Below are positions 18,716 through 28,961 of a stretch of DNA of 64,000 nucleotides, in pieces. A model generated the notes under the pieces. The model was not told the DNA's origin and searched no databases. It saw only the letters and a program-made list of their open reading frames with translations. The stretch is from Pseudo-nitzschia pungens (lineage: Eukaryota; Bacillariophyta; Bacillariophyceae; Bacillariales; Bacillariaceae), in assembly GCA_037355855.1 (NCBI GenBank), contig CM074760.1, positions 4,084,501-4,148,500 on the forward strand, written 5' to 3'. Within the stretch, counting starts at the first letter, position 1. The number at the start of each line of letters is the position of its first letter. The position numbers and the translations under genes are program-made.

Positions 18716-21700
18716 ACCACCGAGTGAAACGTGTCCGCATCTTTGTTGTTGAGTTTTACTCCCTCTGCATTTGCTTTGAATAAATGTTCACCGGCTGGCG
18801 TTGGCGTTACACGTCCCTCACACAGAGAATCCAGGATATTCGCAATGACCCCCTCCAGATAAACGAACATGTTGAATTTCACCTTCCCTTCTGTGGAGTA
18901 GTCAATGGTCATGCCCACATAGTCATGGATCTTTCCCCTGGTGATGGTGAGTGGCGCTTCCTTCCCAAATTCCTTGTTGAGGGCGTCTGATACTTCTGCA
19001 ACAACAGCACTCTCCTTGTGCAAAATCTTGAGGTTGTCAACATGCCACACGATCGTGCATTGACTTCCATTGATGGTCTTGTTAGCTGTGCAGGAATCAT
19101 ATGGGTTCAGCTCAAACCCCCACTTGATCAGCACCCCAGAGAGCTTTTGCCAAAACAGGACTGCCGCTCGAAGCGTTCCATATATAGCCTTGTCTACTCA
19201 TGCATACAGGGTCTTTGTTCCACGCTGGTCCAGCATACATGGACTGTATGAGTCAGGATCAATTCTGCTGAGGAGCTCGGCCATTGGCCCATCCAGCCGT
19301 ATGTGGACCACTTCCCCTTCAGGCATTGGAGTTTGTAGGAATGCCCCTGGTATGTCTGCCATTGCGACGTCCTGTCCCTCAATGGCGTCCATTATGCAGG
19401 TGAGCATTATTGCGTGCAGTGAAACAGTCGATGAGTATGTGTCTTCCCGAGAAATATAGTCTTATTAGCTTCATCCATTGGCACACCTGCGTGCTTTGAT
19501 CTTTCCACAGTGTTTGCATTTGAGGAACATGAGATATGGAAGTGCTCTTTGAATCTCTTCCTTTGACATGGTTCGGATATGGACCGGTGTCACCACCTTT
19601 CGATCGTGCAGTTGTTTCAGTTCCTTGAGCACCACGTCAACTCCGGCTGCGTCGAACAACTTGAGTCCAGCTTTTATTCCATATTGTCTGGTAACTAGTG
19701 TTGCGTCGATGTTGTTGTACTCACCGATGGTGTTGGCCACGAACATGTAGCGCTCATGTGTTCGCGAGATGGCTTGCACTGCTTGCGACAGTCCCCCAGA
19801 GAAGAAAGACCCCGCTGGTTCCGACAACGTTGTGGCGAGGCAGTGGTGCACAGTGGATGTGTATCCCTCGAGCTCGCTGTACTTATTGTGCGTACGGTTC
19901 ACCCTGGGTCTGAGCTCCATTGGGTGCCTGCCGCTGGTCGGAACTCCACCATTGTCCATGCTACTGGTCTTGCCTTCAGCTGTGTTGATATAATGAGCGC
20001 TTGCAACTGATTTGGTTGCTTCCTTGTTATCATCCTGTGGTTGTTGCTTGTCTTCCGGTGTTCCGCCTGCCAGGTCGCGGTTACCATTGAGCGTGTTATT
20101 ATTAGACGGGATTGGATCGCTGTCCTTGTCCTCGCCGTTGGCCCTGTTGGCGGCCGTACCGGCGTGTGTTTCATTATGGGTCACATCGGCATTGTAGCTC
20201 GCTTCCGGCTCGGCTTGCGTGCTAGCGATGGTAGGCGTAGCGTCGCTAACATGCTCTGTGTGGTCTGTAGCTTCGTTGTTCAACTCATACTTGTCATAAT
20301 CCCCATGTTGCTGTGGTTGCAAATAGCTCTCGTCATCGAAATCTGCTAGATCGCAATCAGTTTGAGTACTGGATACAGAGTATGAGCCATCAGATGCTCC
20401 ATCATCACTACCCAGGGACTCGGTTTCAATGTCCAAGATGATGGAGTTTCCTTGCGAGTCCCCAAAGGTGAGCCCTATAGGTGCTTTCATGTTTCGGGCA
20501 ATTTGCTCCACCCTGGCAATCACTGTGTCTGTCATGTGGGCCAATGTTGCTGTCCAACGCCTGATTCTGTGCTTGGTTTTCAGGTCAAAAAGAAACATTC
20601 TTCCCTGTACATCTCCGGTGGGACGAAGGTAAATTGCATCTCGTGCCCTCACATCCAGTGTGTTGTCGCCCGCCTCTTCATGTCCAAGCACATGGTCGCC
20701 GAATTGGAACCGACAATGCTTCTTTGCATCAAGGCGCATACCCGTCATGATTTGCTGAGGAGACATTGTGTGAGAGATGCCCACCCGGTTGCACCAGTTG
20801 TTTAGATGGAAGGTCACCCCATTAACAAGCTCAATCACCATTCTGGGTGGGATTTGCGTGAATGGGACAGAAGCGAACACAGTCTGCACCTTGTCCCATG
20901 TGGTCCGGTTGTCCCGCTCCTCAATGTCGGATTGGTGTTCATTCGGTGCCACTGCATGGAAAATTGTTGCCGGTTGGAGCTTATAGAGGTCATCCTTCAA
21001 GCAGCTGAACTCGTTGTCGCCCCAGACTAATGTGACGACGAATCTGCGGGATCGGTAAATTCCAATTACTGTGGCCAACGTGCTGAACAGAGCCCCTTGT
21101 GAAGCCTTGGGGAGCACCCGGCTGGTTCAAAAATAGAGGTGGCGCGAGATGGTTCAGAAAAATTTTATTCCGTTAACGTGGAACATGTCGATGCATAGCG
21201 TCACTTCTTGATACTTGCTGAGGATTGCCGGTGGCACCGGTGATATGTCCTCCCAGACGTGTTTTGCTTGCTGTCGAACCCTTTTGCCTTTGACCACACT
21301 CGTGTTCACCCCAAAGATGTCATGTGCCATCGTGACATCCCGTCGGGACACTGGACAGTTGAGTATTAGGTTGTTGTCAATCATGTGGATAAAATCCCTG
21401 TCACTTGGGAACCCGAGACTCTCTTGTAGTTTTCATGCCTTTTCAGCTCATCTCACATCCAATTCGGAATATGTTTGTTTCTTCCCTTCCACAGTGGTGA
21501 TGTTGAGGATGGTCTCATCTGGTGTCGACAAGTCTGCGAAGTACAATCCGCAAGGTGACCGGTTGAACCGTCGTGTGGTCCCATCTTCTTTATGTACGAA
21601 GAAAGATTGTGCAACAGACATGTTGAGCATTACGCGGTACACATCGGAGACGAGGCCAAGTGACAACACGTTGGCAAGTCCACCTTCCTGGTACCACACT

Positions 21701-23052
21701 GTCCCGAACCCTGGTAGATCTCCCACCATGTCCACAAGTACTGACCCGGCATTGCAGTGGATTCTCACCCGTCCCCCATTGGGGTGTGGGTGGATATGCT
21801 TTAGTAGATGTGGGTTCACCACACAGTTACAGGTCGCCTGGCTATCGAGCAGCAGCCAGTTTGGATTGACACGCCCATTGGACTGTGACAGGATCTGTTC
21901 GACCGCCTCGCTGTGCCGGTGATCAATTTGAGTACAGGTGCGCATGCACCCCATCTTCCGGTTGTGGCTGTTCTTCATACACTCCATACGTCACAAATGA
22001 TAACTCATCATCATCATCTCCTTCCATGATTGCGTTCATGAGTGCCTGAGTGGCCTGCGTGACTGGTTCCTTCTCCTTCTCAGGCTCCTTTGCTTTATCA
22101 TCCACTCCTTGGGTCACAAAAGACGTCTCTTTGGTTGGTGTGGACCCCTTTGCTCCAGCATCACTACTGGAAGACTTGGTTTTGGTGCTCGTTGTGTTGC
22201 CGGATACTCCAGTCCCACTCTGTGCAGTTTTGTCCCTTTTTATCTACTTGTATTGGTTTATCAATTCCAGCACCTTTGGTCTGGTTGTTGGATACACGTC
22301 AGTTCCAAGACTGAATTATCCTTCAACACTCCCAGTAAGTTCCGATAGTTCTTGACATTTGCCCCGTTTGCTGTAATCATGCCGACTAGCGCTTGTTTTA
22401 CGGCCTCACAGTATGGTGCCTTGTCTTCTTCTGACAGTGCGAGATATCCCTTGTAGGTGAGTGTTGGCTTTGTTTTCTTGATGATGTACTCGGTCATTGA
22501 TCGTGACTCGATTGTAATTCCAGCGGAACACATTACATCGAACCTCGCTTTGGTTTCTTCGACAAAATCGGCTGCCTCCTTGTTTGTATCCTGTTTACAT
22601 TGTAGGAATTTCAGGATTTTGCTCACGACGTCTAACATTGGGTGTACCATTGTTCCGCTATCTCTATAACAGTATTCCTGCAGATGCTTGAGCAACTGGA
22701 TGGTGTCCTGTTTGCTCTCAATTGCATCCCACTCGTTGAGGGACTTGAGGTGTTCCCGGACCCCGGTGCTGAGTTGCCCTTCAATCATGGAGAATAGTGC
22801 CTTGAGGTCCTCCGCATACTTGTCATAGTGTTTCACCGCATTCTTCACCTTTTCTGCCCAGATGGTGTTCAATAGTGTTTCCTTCCTTGTGTCAATTTTC
22901 GATGTTCCATCTTCGCTCTTGATTGTATACTTGCCTTCGTCTGGGACTTCCGGGGTGAAGTCGGTTTCCTTCAGGGTTGTCATGGTGAGTAATGTTGCTC
23001 TCACCTTGGAGTTCTTTTGTCCAGCAACCACCTTGATTGCTTCAAATAGCTT
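18716..23052 (-). pseudogene. Decayed second Copia element
   Basis: Read right to left on the minus strand in several frames: Gag (about 23052-22264); an Asp-rich linker (22117-21925); protease NWLLLDSQATCNCVV (about 21870); GAG-pre-integrase (21384-21154); integrase and the start of reverse transcriptase (21117-19471, with WGDNEFSCLKDDLY, FTQIPPRMVIELVNG and LPYLMFLKCKH); RT palm DIPGAFLQTPMPEGE (19407-19194); and WHVDNLKILHKES with a VDN in place of VDD (19134-18716). At least five frameshifts or stops separate these parts. The 5' end was cut by a Gypsy LTR at 23053 and the RNase H end is lost at 18716. It is related to, but clearly diverged from, the full-length Copia. Confidence 0.85.
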
Positions 23053-23311
23053 TGTGGCATGCTAGCATAAGCGAGCATGAACCACGATTAAATAATTAAC
23101 CGAATCCCACATACGAACTGACCGGCGTTTGAATGCAATTCAAACTGTACGCTGGACACTCCAGCAATGCATGTGTGCCGTTATTCAAATAGTAGCACGG
23201 CACGCGTGTAAGTATTCAAACGTTCACACAAAAACTGAAAAGCTCTTTTAAGAGTTAACAATTTAGTCCCAATTTTATACTACTCCCAATTTTCTACTTT
23301 AGAGTGTAACA
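23053..23311 (+). repeat. Gypsy LTR, family A (5' LTR of a fragment)
   Basis: 259 bp from TGTGGCATGCTAGC to AGAGTGTAACA, followed directly by the palindrome CAGTAATTACTG and a gag leader. It is one of five copies of this LTR in the window (others at 24229, 28698, 34996 and 48286). Confidence 0.85.
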
Positions 23312-23429
23312 CAGTAATTACTGTTTATCTTTGACGTAGAAAGACAGTAGACTTCAGTACTGAAACAAACAATCAAACAAACCCCCTTATCCTCAACAAC
23401 AGAGGCACCTTGTATCTCCAACAAGCATC

Positions 23430-24228
23430 ATGGCCGGCATCTACAGAGAACCCCCAGTTGCGTACAAGAGCTCTTTTGACAGCTCCAAGCCCAAGTTGGT
23501 GACCCTCTCTGTCTACGATCAGGAGGATCACTCCGAGAGCGTCAAGATGTAACATGTTAATGTTACGATCCTACGAAAGTCTCTAAATGATTATTGAATC
23601 CCGCATGTACTCCAATATATGTGGTATTCATGTATGTATGTTTGGTATATATACACATGCAACGGATACTGACAAATATCAAAATAAATATCAAGAGTCC
23701 CATGTCTCACCGATTATTGATATTATGCCCGCCGGATAATATATCATTATTCGATCGTTCATCAATACTCAAGGAATCATTCCCATCTCGTAAAGTATTC
23801 AACCATTCTCTTTCGTAACACAATTTATTAATCATTCATCATTAAAATACCTCTATCGCGTCCCACTCCATCTAATTCTACCCTAGAGTGTTACACAAGG
23901 TCCCTCTTTTCACTGACAAAGGAGGACTAGAAGAACTACTTCACACTGAAGAAGCCTTCCTGAACTCCACAATTGGGATTCCAGACATTGGGATTCCAGA
24001 CTCAGCTCTCATCTGCTACTTTGGAAGATGCCTCTTTGTCGACGCCCAAACCAAATGGAGAGCGCTCGCGCGCTCCACAAGACCAAATAATCAGAGGCTG
24101 TACCCACTCATACGAGATGGATACAACTCAGCATTTCAAGCCTTCATCAAGCTCTACTGCAACACTGATGATGCCCAAGACCTCATGCACGTTTATCTAA
24201 GAAGCGCAGCCTGTAAAAAGAAGGTGGA
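23430..24228 (+). pseudogene. Gypsy gag, 5' part, split by a solo LTR
   Basis: Starts at the ATG at 23430 (MAGIYREPPVAYKSSFDSSK), runs to SESVK, is interrupted by a solo LTR at 23548-23895, then resumes as VPLFTDKGGLEELLHTEEAF to RSAACKKKV and stops abruptly at 24228, where an inverted LTR begins. It is the same gag as in the minus-strand Gypsy and in the gag-only element. The stretch IGIPD is duplicated compared with those copies. Nothing of this element beyond the gag middle was found next to it. Confidence 0.8.
23548..23895 (+). repeat. Solo LTR, family B
   Basis: 348 bp from TGTAACATGTTAATG to AGAGTGTTACA, inside gag. The flanks are CAAGA (left) and CAAGG (right), a 5-bp target duplication with one transition. 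Solo LTRs arise by recombination between the two LTRs of an element. Confidence 0.85.
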
Positions 24229-24487
24229 TGTTACACTCTAAAGTAGAAAATTTGGAGTAGTATAAAATTGTGACTAAATTGTTAACTCTTAAAAGAGCTT
24301 TTCATTTTTCGTGTGAATGTTTGAATATATGCAAGCGTGCCGTGCTAATATTTGAATAACGGCACACATGCATTGCTGGAGCGTCCGGCGTACAGTTTGA
24401 ATTGTATTCAAACACCGGTCAGCTCGTATGTGGGATTCGGTTAATTATTTAGTCGTGATTCATGCTTGCCTACACTAGCATGTCACA
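24229..24487 (-). repeat. Family-A Gypsy 3' LTR
   Basis: 259 bp, TGTTACAC to GTCACA on the plus strand. The minus-strand sequence next to it, ending CATGAGGTACTA, is a possible purine-rich primer for plus-strand synthesis. Confidence 0.85.
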
Positions 24488-25768
24488 TAGTACCTCATGA
24501 TTAGACAAAGCCTGCTTCAAGTTGACCAATGAATCGCCGGCGACTCCGACTCATTCAACGATTCCGACTGTGGTTCTTTGTAAGGAGTTAGCTTCAGGAT
24601 GTTCACTGTTTCCGCTACGGAAGGAGTCTTTTGCAATTTTACTGTACCATTATCATTGACTTGGACGATGGAAAAGGGTCCTGTTCTTTGGGGCTCTAGC
24701 TTATCCGGGTCTGGCTCTTGCAACCATACCTTGTCATTGATCCGGAAGGTATGTTCTATTCTCTTGGCATTGTCCCTGAGCAGCGCTTTGTTGATTCCTT
24801 GTTGTTGTAGCTGCTTGAGGGCTAATAGATTGGAGGTTAATGGCAAATCTATCATCATGTCCCTGTTGAACACCAGGGAACCGGGGGATGCCTGTAAAGA
24901 GGTACTGACAGCACACCTGGAGGCATGCATGCATGTTGCCAGAGCGTTGTCCATCAGCTGAGTGGCTCTGGCATTGGCTTGTGGAGGATTGACATGTACT
25001 AGGACTCGTAGGATATCAGCCACTGTATGATGTACTCGCTCACAGATAGCGTTGGCTTGTGGATTCTTCACTGTAGTGGGGACTGATTGGACTCCATACT
25101 GCTTGAGAGTGAGTTGGAATTCAGCCCCTAGGAATTCACCACCATTGTCATGGACGCATCTGTTTAGCCTGGGGTATCTTGAGAGCCAGCAGTTCTTGAA
25201 TTGCTCAGAGACATGCTGAGACAACTTGTCCCTGATACGGATGATTTCAAGTAGATTGGTGACTGGATCAATACAGGTGAGGGCCTTGAAGTTGTAGATC
25301 TTGTTTTGAGCTTTGATCTTCCAGGGGCCTATAAGATCAATATGGACTTCATCAAAGGGGGATACCGGTGCTTCTTTGGGAGGAAGCTTTCCATATTTGG
25401 CTTGCCTGCTCTTGTATCGGACACAATCATCAGGGCAAATGTAGGACTTGCATAGGTTGGACAGGTTGTCTGCATAGAACCGAGCTGTGATGGTTTTATA
25501 TAATCTGGTGGATCCACAATGACCCAACAGGAGGTGATACCACTTGATGGTATCATTCACGAGAGAGCTTGGTATGTAAATTCTCCAATTGTCTGGATTG
25601 GATTGGTTGGCATAGCAGAGGATGTTATTGCCCTGCAATTCTTGGTAGAAGAATGCCTTGGATTGAGTCTTGAACTTGATAGTCGGGTCCTTTTGCTGAT
25701 GGAGGTAGATCTTGTTATAGTTAACTGGGCATTCCAAATCGTGTTGGTTTGGTAGGTTGACTAGACAC

Positions 25769-27818
25769 AATTTGCGCGAAGCGCATTTTGTCCGACGTTC
25801 CGATGTTCCAGTACTAAAAATACGTAGATTTCTACACACATTTACCATGCGATATCTCGCTCCCTTTTACACCCCCAATCACAATACCAGGACCTACATG
25901 TATTAACCAAGACCTCTGCTCTTCGTTTCTGCTATCAGTTCAGTTGCTTGCTGCTTTGTTCAGTTGCTTTGGTGGCCTTCACCATGGTCGTCGATTCGGC
26001 AACGGCAACAGCAGCAGCAGCAACCCGACACATAATTTTCTACAGCAATTCCAGTACAGATTGTACCGTACAGCAACACCGACGACACCAATGTACATGC
26101 CTACATGTCTATTGCTTCGATCTGTTTCCCAGCTCCATTCCAAGGCCCCTAAGTATATCTTATACTTAATGTTCTACACTGTTTCCAAGCTGCTTAAGTG
26201 ATTCTCCCTTAATGTTCTACATTCTTCGAAGTTCCTTGCTGAGTCCTCATAAGTCTTTTCAAGTCGAAGTTCGCGAACAGCCCCTTCCACTGTAGGAATA
26301 TTTCTACAAGAAATTCCAGCTGTCATCTGTTTTCAAGTCCATTGCCCTGCTGGACCATAAGTGTTTTCGCTTATGGACCTACTGTTTTCTGATCCAAGCC
26401 CCAAAGCCGCTAAGTACAGTTTGCTTAAGGCTCCACCACCTACATAACCCTCTCAGGTGTACAGTATAAATGTCATCTGTTTTCAAGTCTACTGCCCTGC
26501 TGGACCATAAGTGTTTCGCTTATGGTCCTACTGTTTTCTGACCCAAGCTCCAAAGCCGCTAAGTACAGCTTGCTTAAGGCTCCACCACCTACATATACCT
26601 CTCAGATGCATTCTTCAACTGTCATCTGTTTTCAAGTCTACTGCCCTGCTGGACCCTAAGTGTTTTCGCTTAAGGTCCTACTGTTTTCTGACCCAAGCCC
26701 CAAAGCCGCTAAGTACAGTTCGCTTAAGGCTCTCCTACCTACATATACCTCTCAGATGCACCCTTCAACTGTCATCTGTTTTCAAGTCTACTGCCCTGCT
26801 GGCCCATAAGTGTTTTCGCTTAGGGTCCTACTGATTTCTTACCCAAGCCCCAAAGCCGCTAAGTACAGCTTGCTTAAGGCTCTCCTACCTTCATAACCCT
26901 CTCAGATGCACACTTCAACTGTCATCTGTTTTCAAGTCTACTGCCCTGCTGGACCATAAGTGTTTTCAATTATGGACCTACTGTTTTTCTGACCCAAGCC
27001 CCAAAGTTGCTAAGTACATGTTACTTAACGCTCCACCACCTACATATACCCCTCCAGTTCACAGTACAGCTGCTACCTGTTTCCAAGACTACAGGCCTGC
27101 TGGTATTTCAAGTGTTCTCACTTAGAGCCCTGTTTCCAAGCTACTACGGAAGCTCAAGTTCAAGTTCGAACAGAAGGCCAGCTGTTACGAATTTGAATTT
27201 GGTAGTAGGCTCCACCGCCTCTATGTGTTATACCTCGGTACCAGCAGGTACCAATACCGGTACCAATACCGGTACGATGGCAGGCAGGCAGGTACCACGA
27301 GCATTACCTGGGAAATTTTGCTTGTGTTCTTTTGGTAAGGAATGTGTTTGGGGATGACTACTCGCATTACTGATGCTGCAATCCAGCATTCAAAGAGGAG
27401 TTTTGCTTTTGTACGCTGACCACTAGCATTACAGATACTATGTATCTAAGCAAGGGTTTTGCTTGTGTCAGCTGACCACTAGCATTACGGATGCTGCACA
27501 CCAGCATTGGAGGGACAGTTTTGCTTGTGTCTTTCCCTTTCACGTTCTTGTCACCCGTCTCTTGTACGCTTCGCAACAGCAGTGTCTGTTGTGCTCTGGA
27601 CTGGCTCGTTTTTTTCCTGTTTCTTACCAAGGTTTGTTTGAAAAATAGTCATCTTTACAACCTGGGGCATAATCCCCCATGGTTGAGGCGACGCGTCGTT
27701 CTACAACTTGGGGCCTAACCTCTCTTCGATTGAGGCGACGATAAAGTCTGGTTACAGACTGAGTAGCTTTTAACCACCTTCGGTGGATTTTCCTACTTAA
27801 ATAAGTATATTATTATTA
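25769..27818 (+). mobile_element. Non-autonomous non-LTR retroelement, copy 1
   Basis: A 2.05-kb insertion in pol with a 20-bp target duplication (TTGGTAGGTTGACTAGACAC at 25749-25768 and 27819-27838) and an (ATT)n tail, so it moved by target-primed reverse transcription. It begins AATTTGCGCGAAGCGCATTT, a small hairpin, and contains an array of 150-bp repeats and three 60-bp repeats near 27360-27530. Its last 80 bases share two hairpins with the LINE of this window. It has no protein-coding frame; apparent frames come from the tandem repeats. It behaves like an oversized SINE. Confidence 0.85.
26319..27070 (+). repeat. Tandem array, about 150 bp x 5
   Basis: Units start TGTCATCTGTTTTCAAG at 26319, 26471, 26620, 26770 and 26920. 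Each contains a small inverted repeat around AAGTGTTTTCGCTTA. The last unit is degenerate. Confidence 0.85.
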
Positions 27819-28697
27819 TTGGTAGGTTGACTAGACACTCATTGTTCAGCAGACAAGTTTGTAGTTCTCTGTCTGCGTCATGGCATAAGTGTTGAAACAA
27901 ATTGGGGAACTCTGTTAGAAACAATTCTTCATCTTGCTTGGGGACTTCAAGTTTCAAAAAATCAATAAGAGTGCCTTTACCAAGGGCTTCTTTCTTCCCT
28001 ACAGTGGGTGGATCCATCCGGGGGAGCCTGGAGAAGGCATCAGCAAGAACATTCTTCTTGCCTTCAACATAGGTGAGGTTAACACCAAATTCTTCAAGGA
28101 ATAGTCTCCATCGGAGGACGTGTTGGACCGAAAGGGTTCTGAAGGTAAGGTTCTTGTGGTCAGTGTATACGTTGATAACACCCCCGAGGAGCATCTTTCT
28201 GTACTCTTTGCAACAGAGTACTATGGCTAGGAGTTCTTTTTCCATAGTAGTGTAATTCTTTTGTGCATCAGAGAATTTCTTGGACCAGTAGGCTATTGGC
28301 TTGCCATCTTGTATTATGGCAGCGCCGAGCTGTAGGTCTGATGCATCAGTGTACAGTTCAAAGGGCTTGTTGAGGTCTGGATAGGTATTCAGCGCGTCTG
28401 CTGCTACCATTGCTTTCATTTCTTGAAAGGCTTTGTCTTGAGCAGGTCCCCAAGTGAAAGCTGAAGGAGCTTTGCGTTGCTTGCCTTTGATGGCAGCTGC
28501 TTGAGGAGTCTTCTTGGGGGTCCCGGTAATATCAAAGAGAGGAGCTAGGACATGGGACATGCGAGGCCACACGTCTCTGTAGTATCCCACTGCTCCTAGA
28601 AAGGACTTGACTTGGGTCACAGTTCTTGGTCGGTCCATATGTAGAATGGCTTCAATCTTCTTTCTCCATGGCTTGACAGCTGTAGGGGTCATCCAAT

Positions 28698-28961
28698 TGT
28701 GACATGCTAGCGTAGCGAGCATGAATCACGATTAAATAATTAACCGAATCCCACATACGAGCTGACCGGTGTTTGAATATTAATAATATTCAAACTGTAC
28801 GCCGGACGCTCTAGCAATGCATGTGTGCCGTTATTCAAATATGAGCGCGGCGCGCTTATGTAGATTCAAACGTTCACACGAAAATCGAAATGCTCTCTTA
28901 AGAGTTAAAACCTTAGTCACAATTTTATACTACTCCCAATTTTCTACCTTAGAGTGTAACA
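28698..28961 (+). repeat. Solo LTR, family A, inside pol
   Basis: 264 bp, TGTGACATGCTAGC to GAGTGTAACA, with perfect target duplication CCAAT (28693-28697 and 28962-28966). It splits the reverse transcriptase/RNase H junction of the Gypsy element. Confidence 0.92.

Noticed and set aside
26511..27357. Frames within the 150-bp repeats (also 49056-49556) as proteins
   Set aside because: The repeated peptides simply follow the tandem DNA units; no start or domain is conserved between the two element copies.
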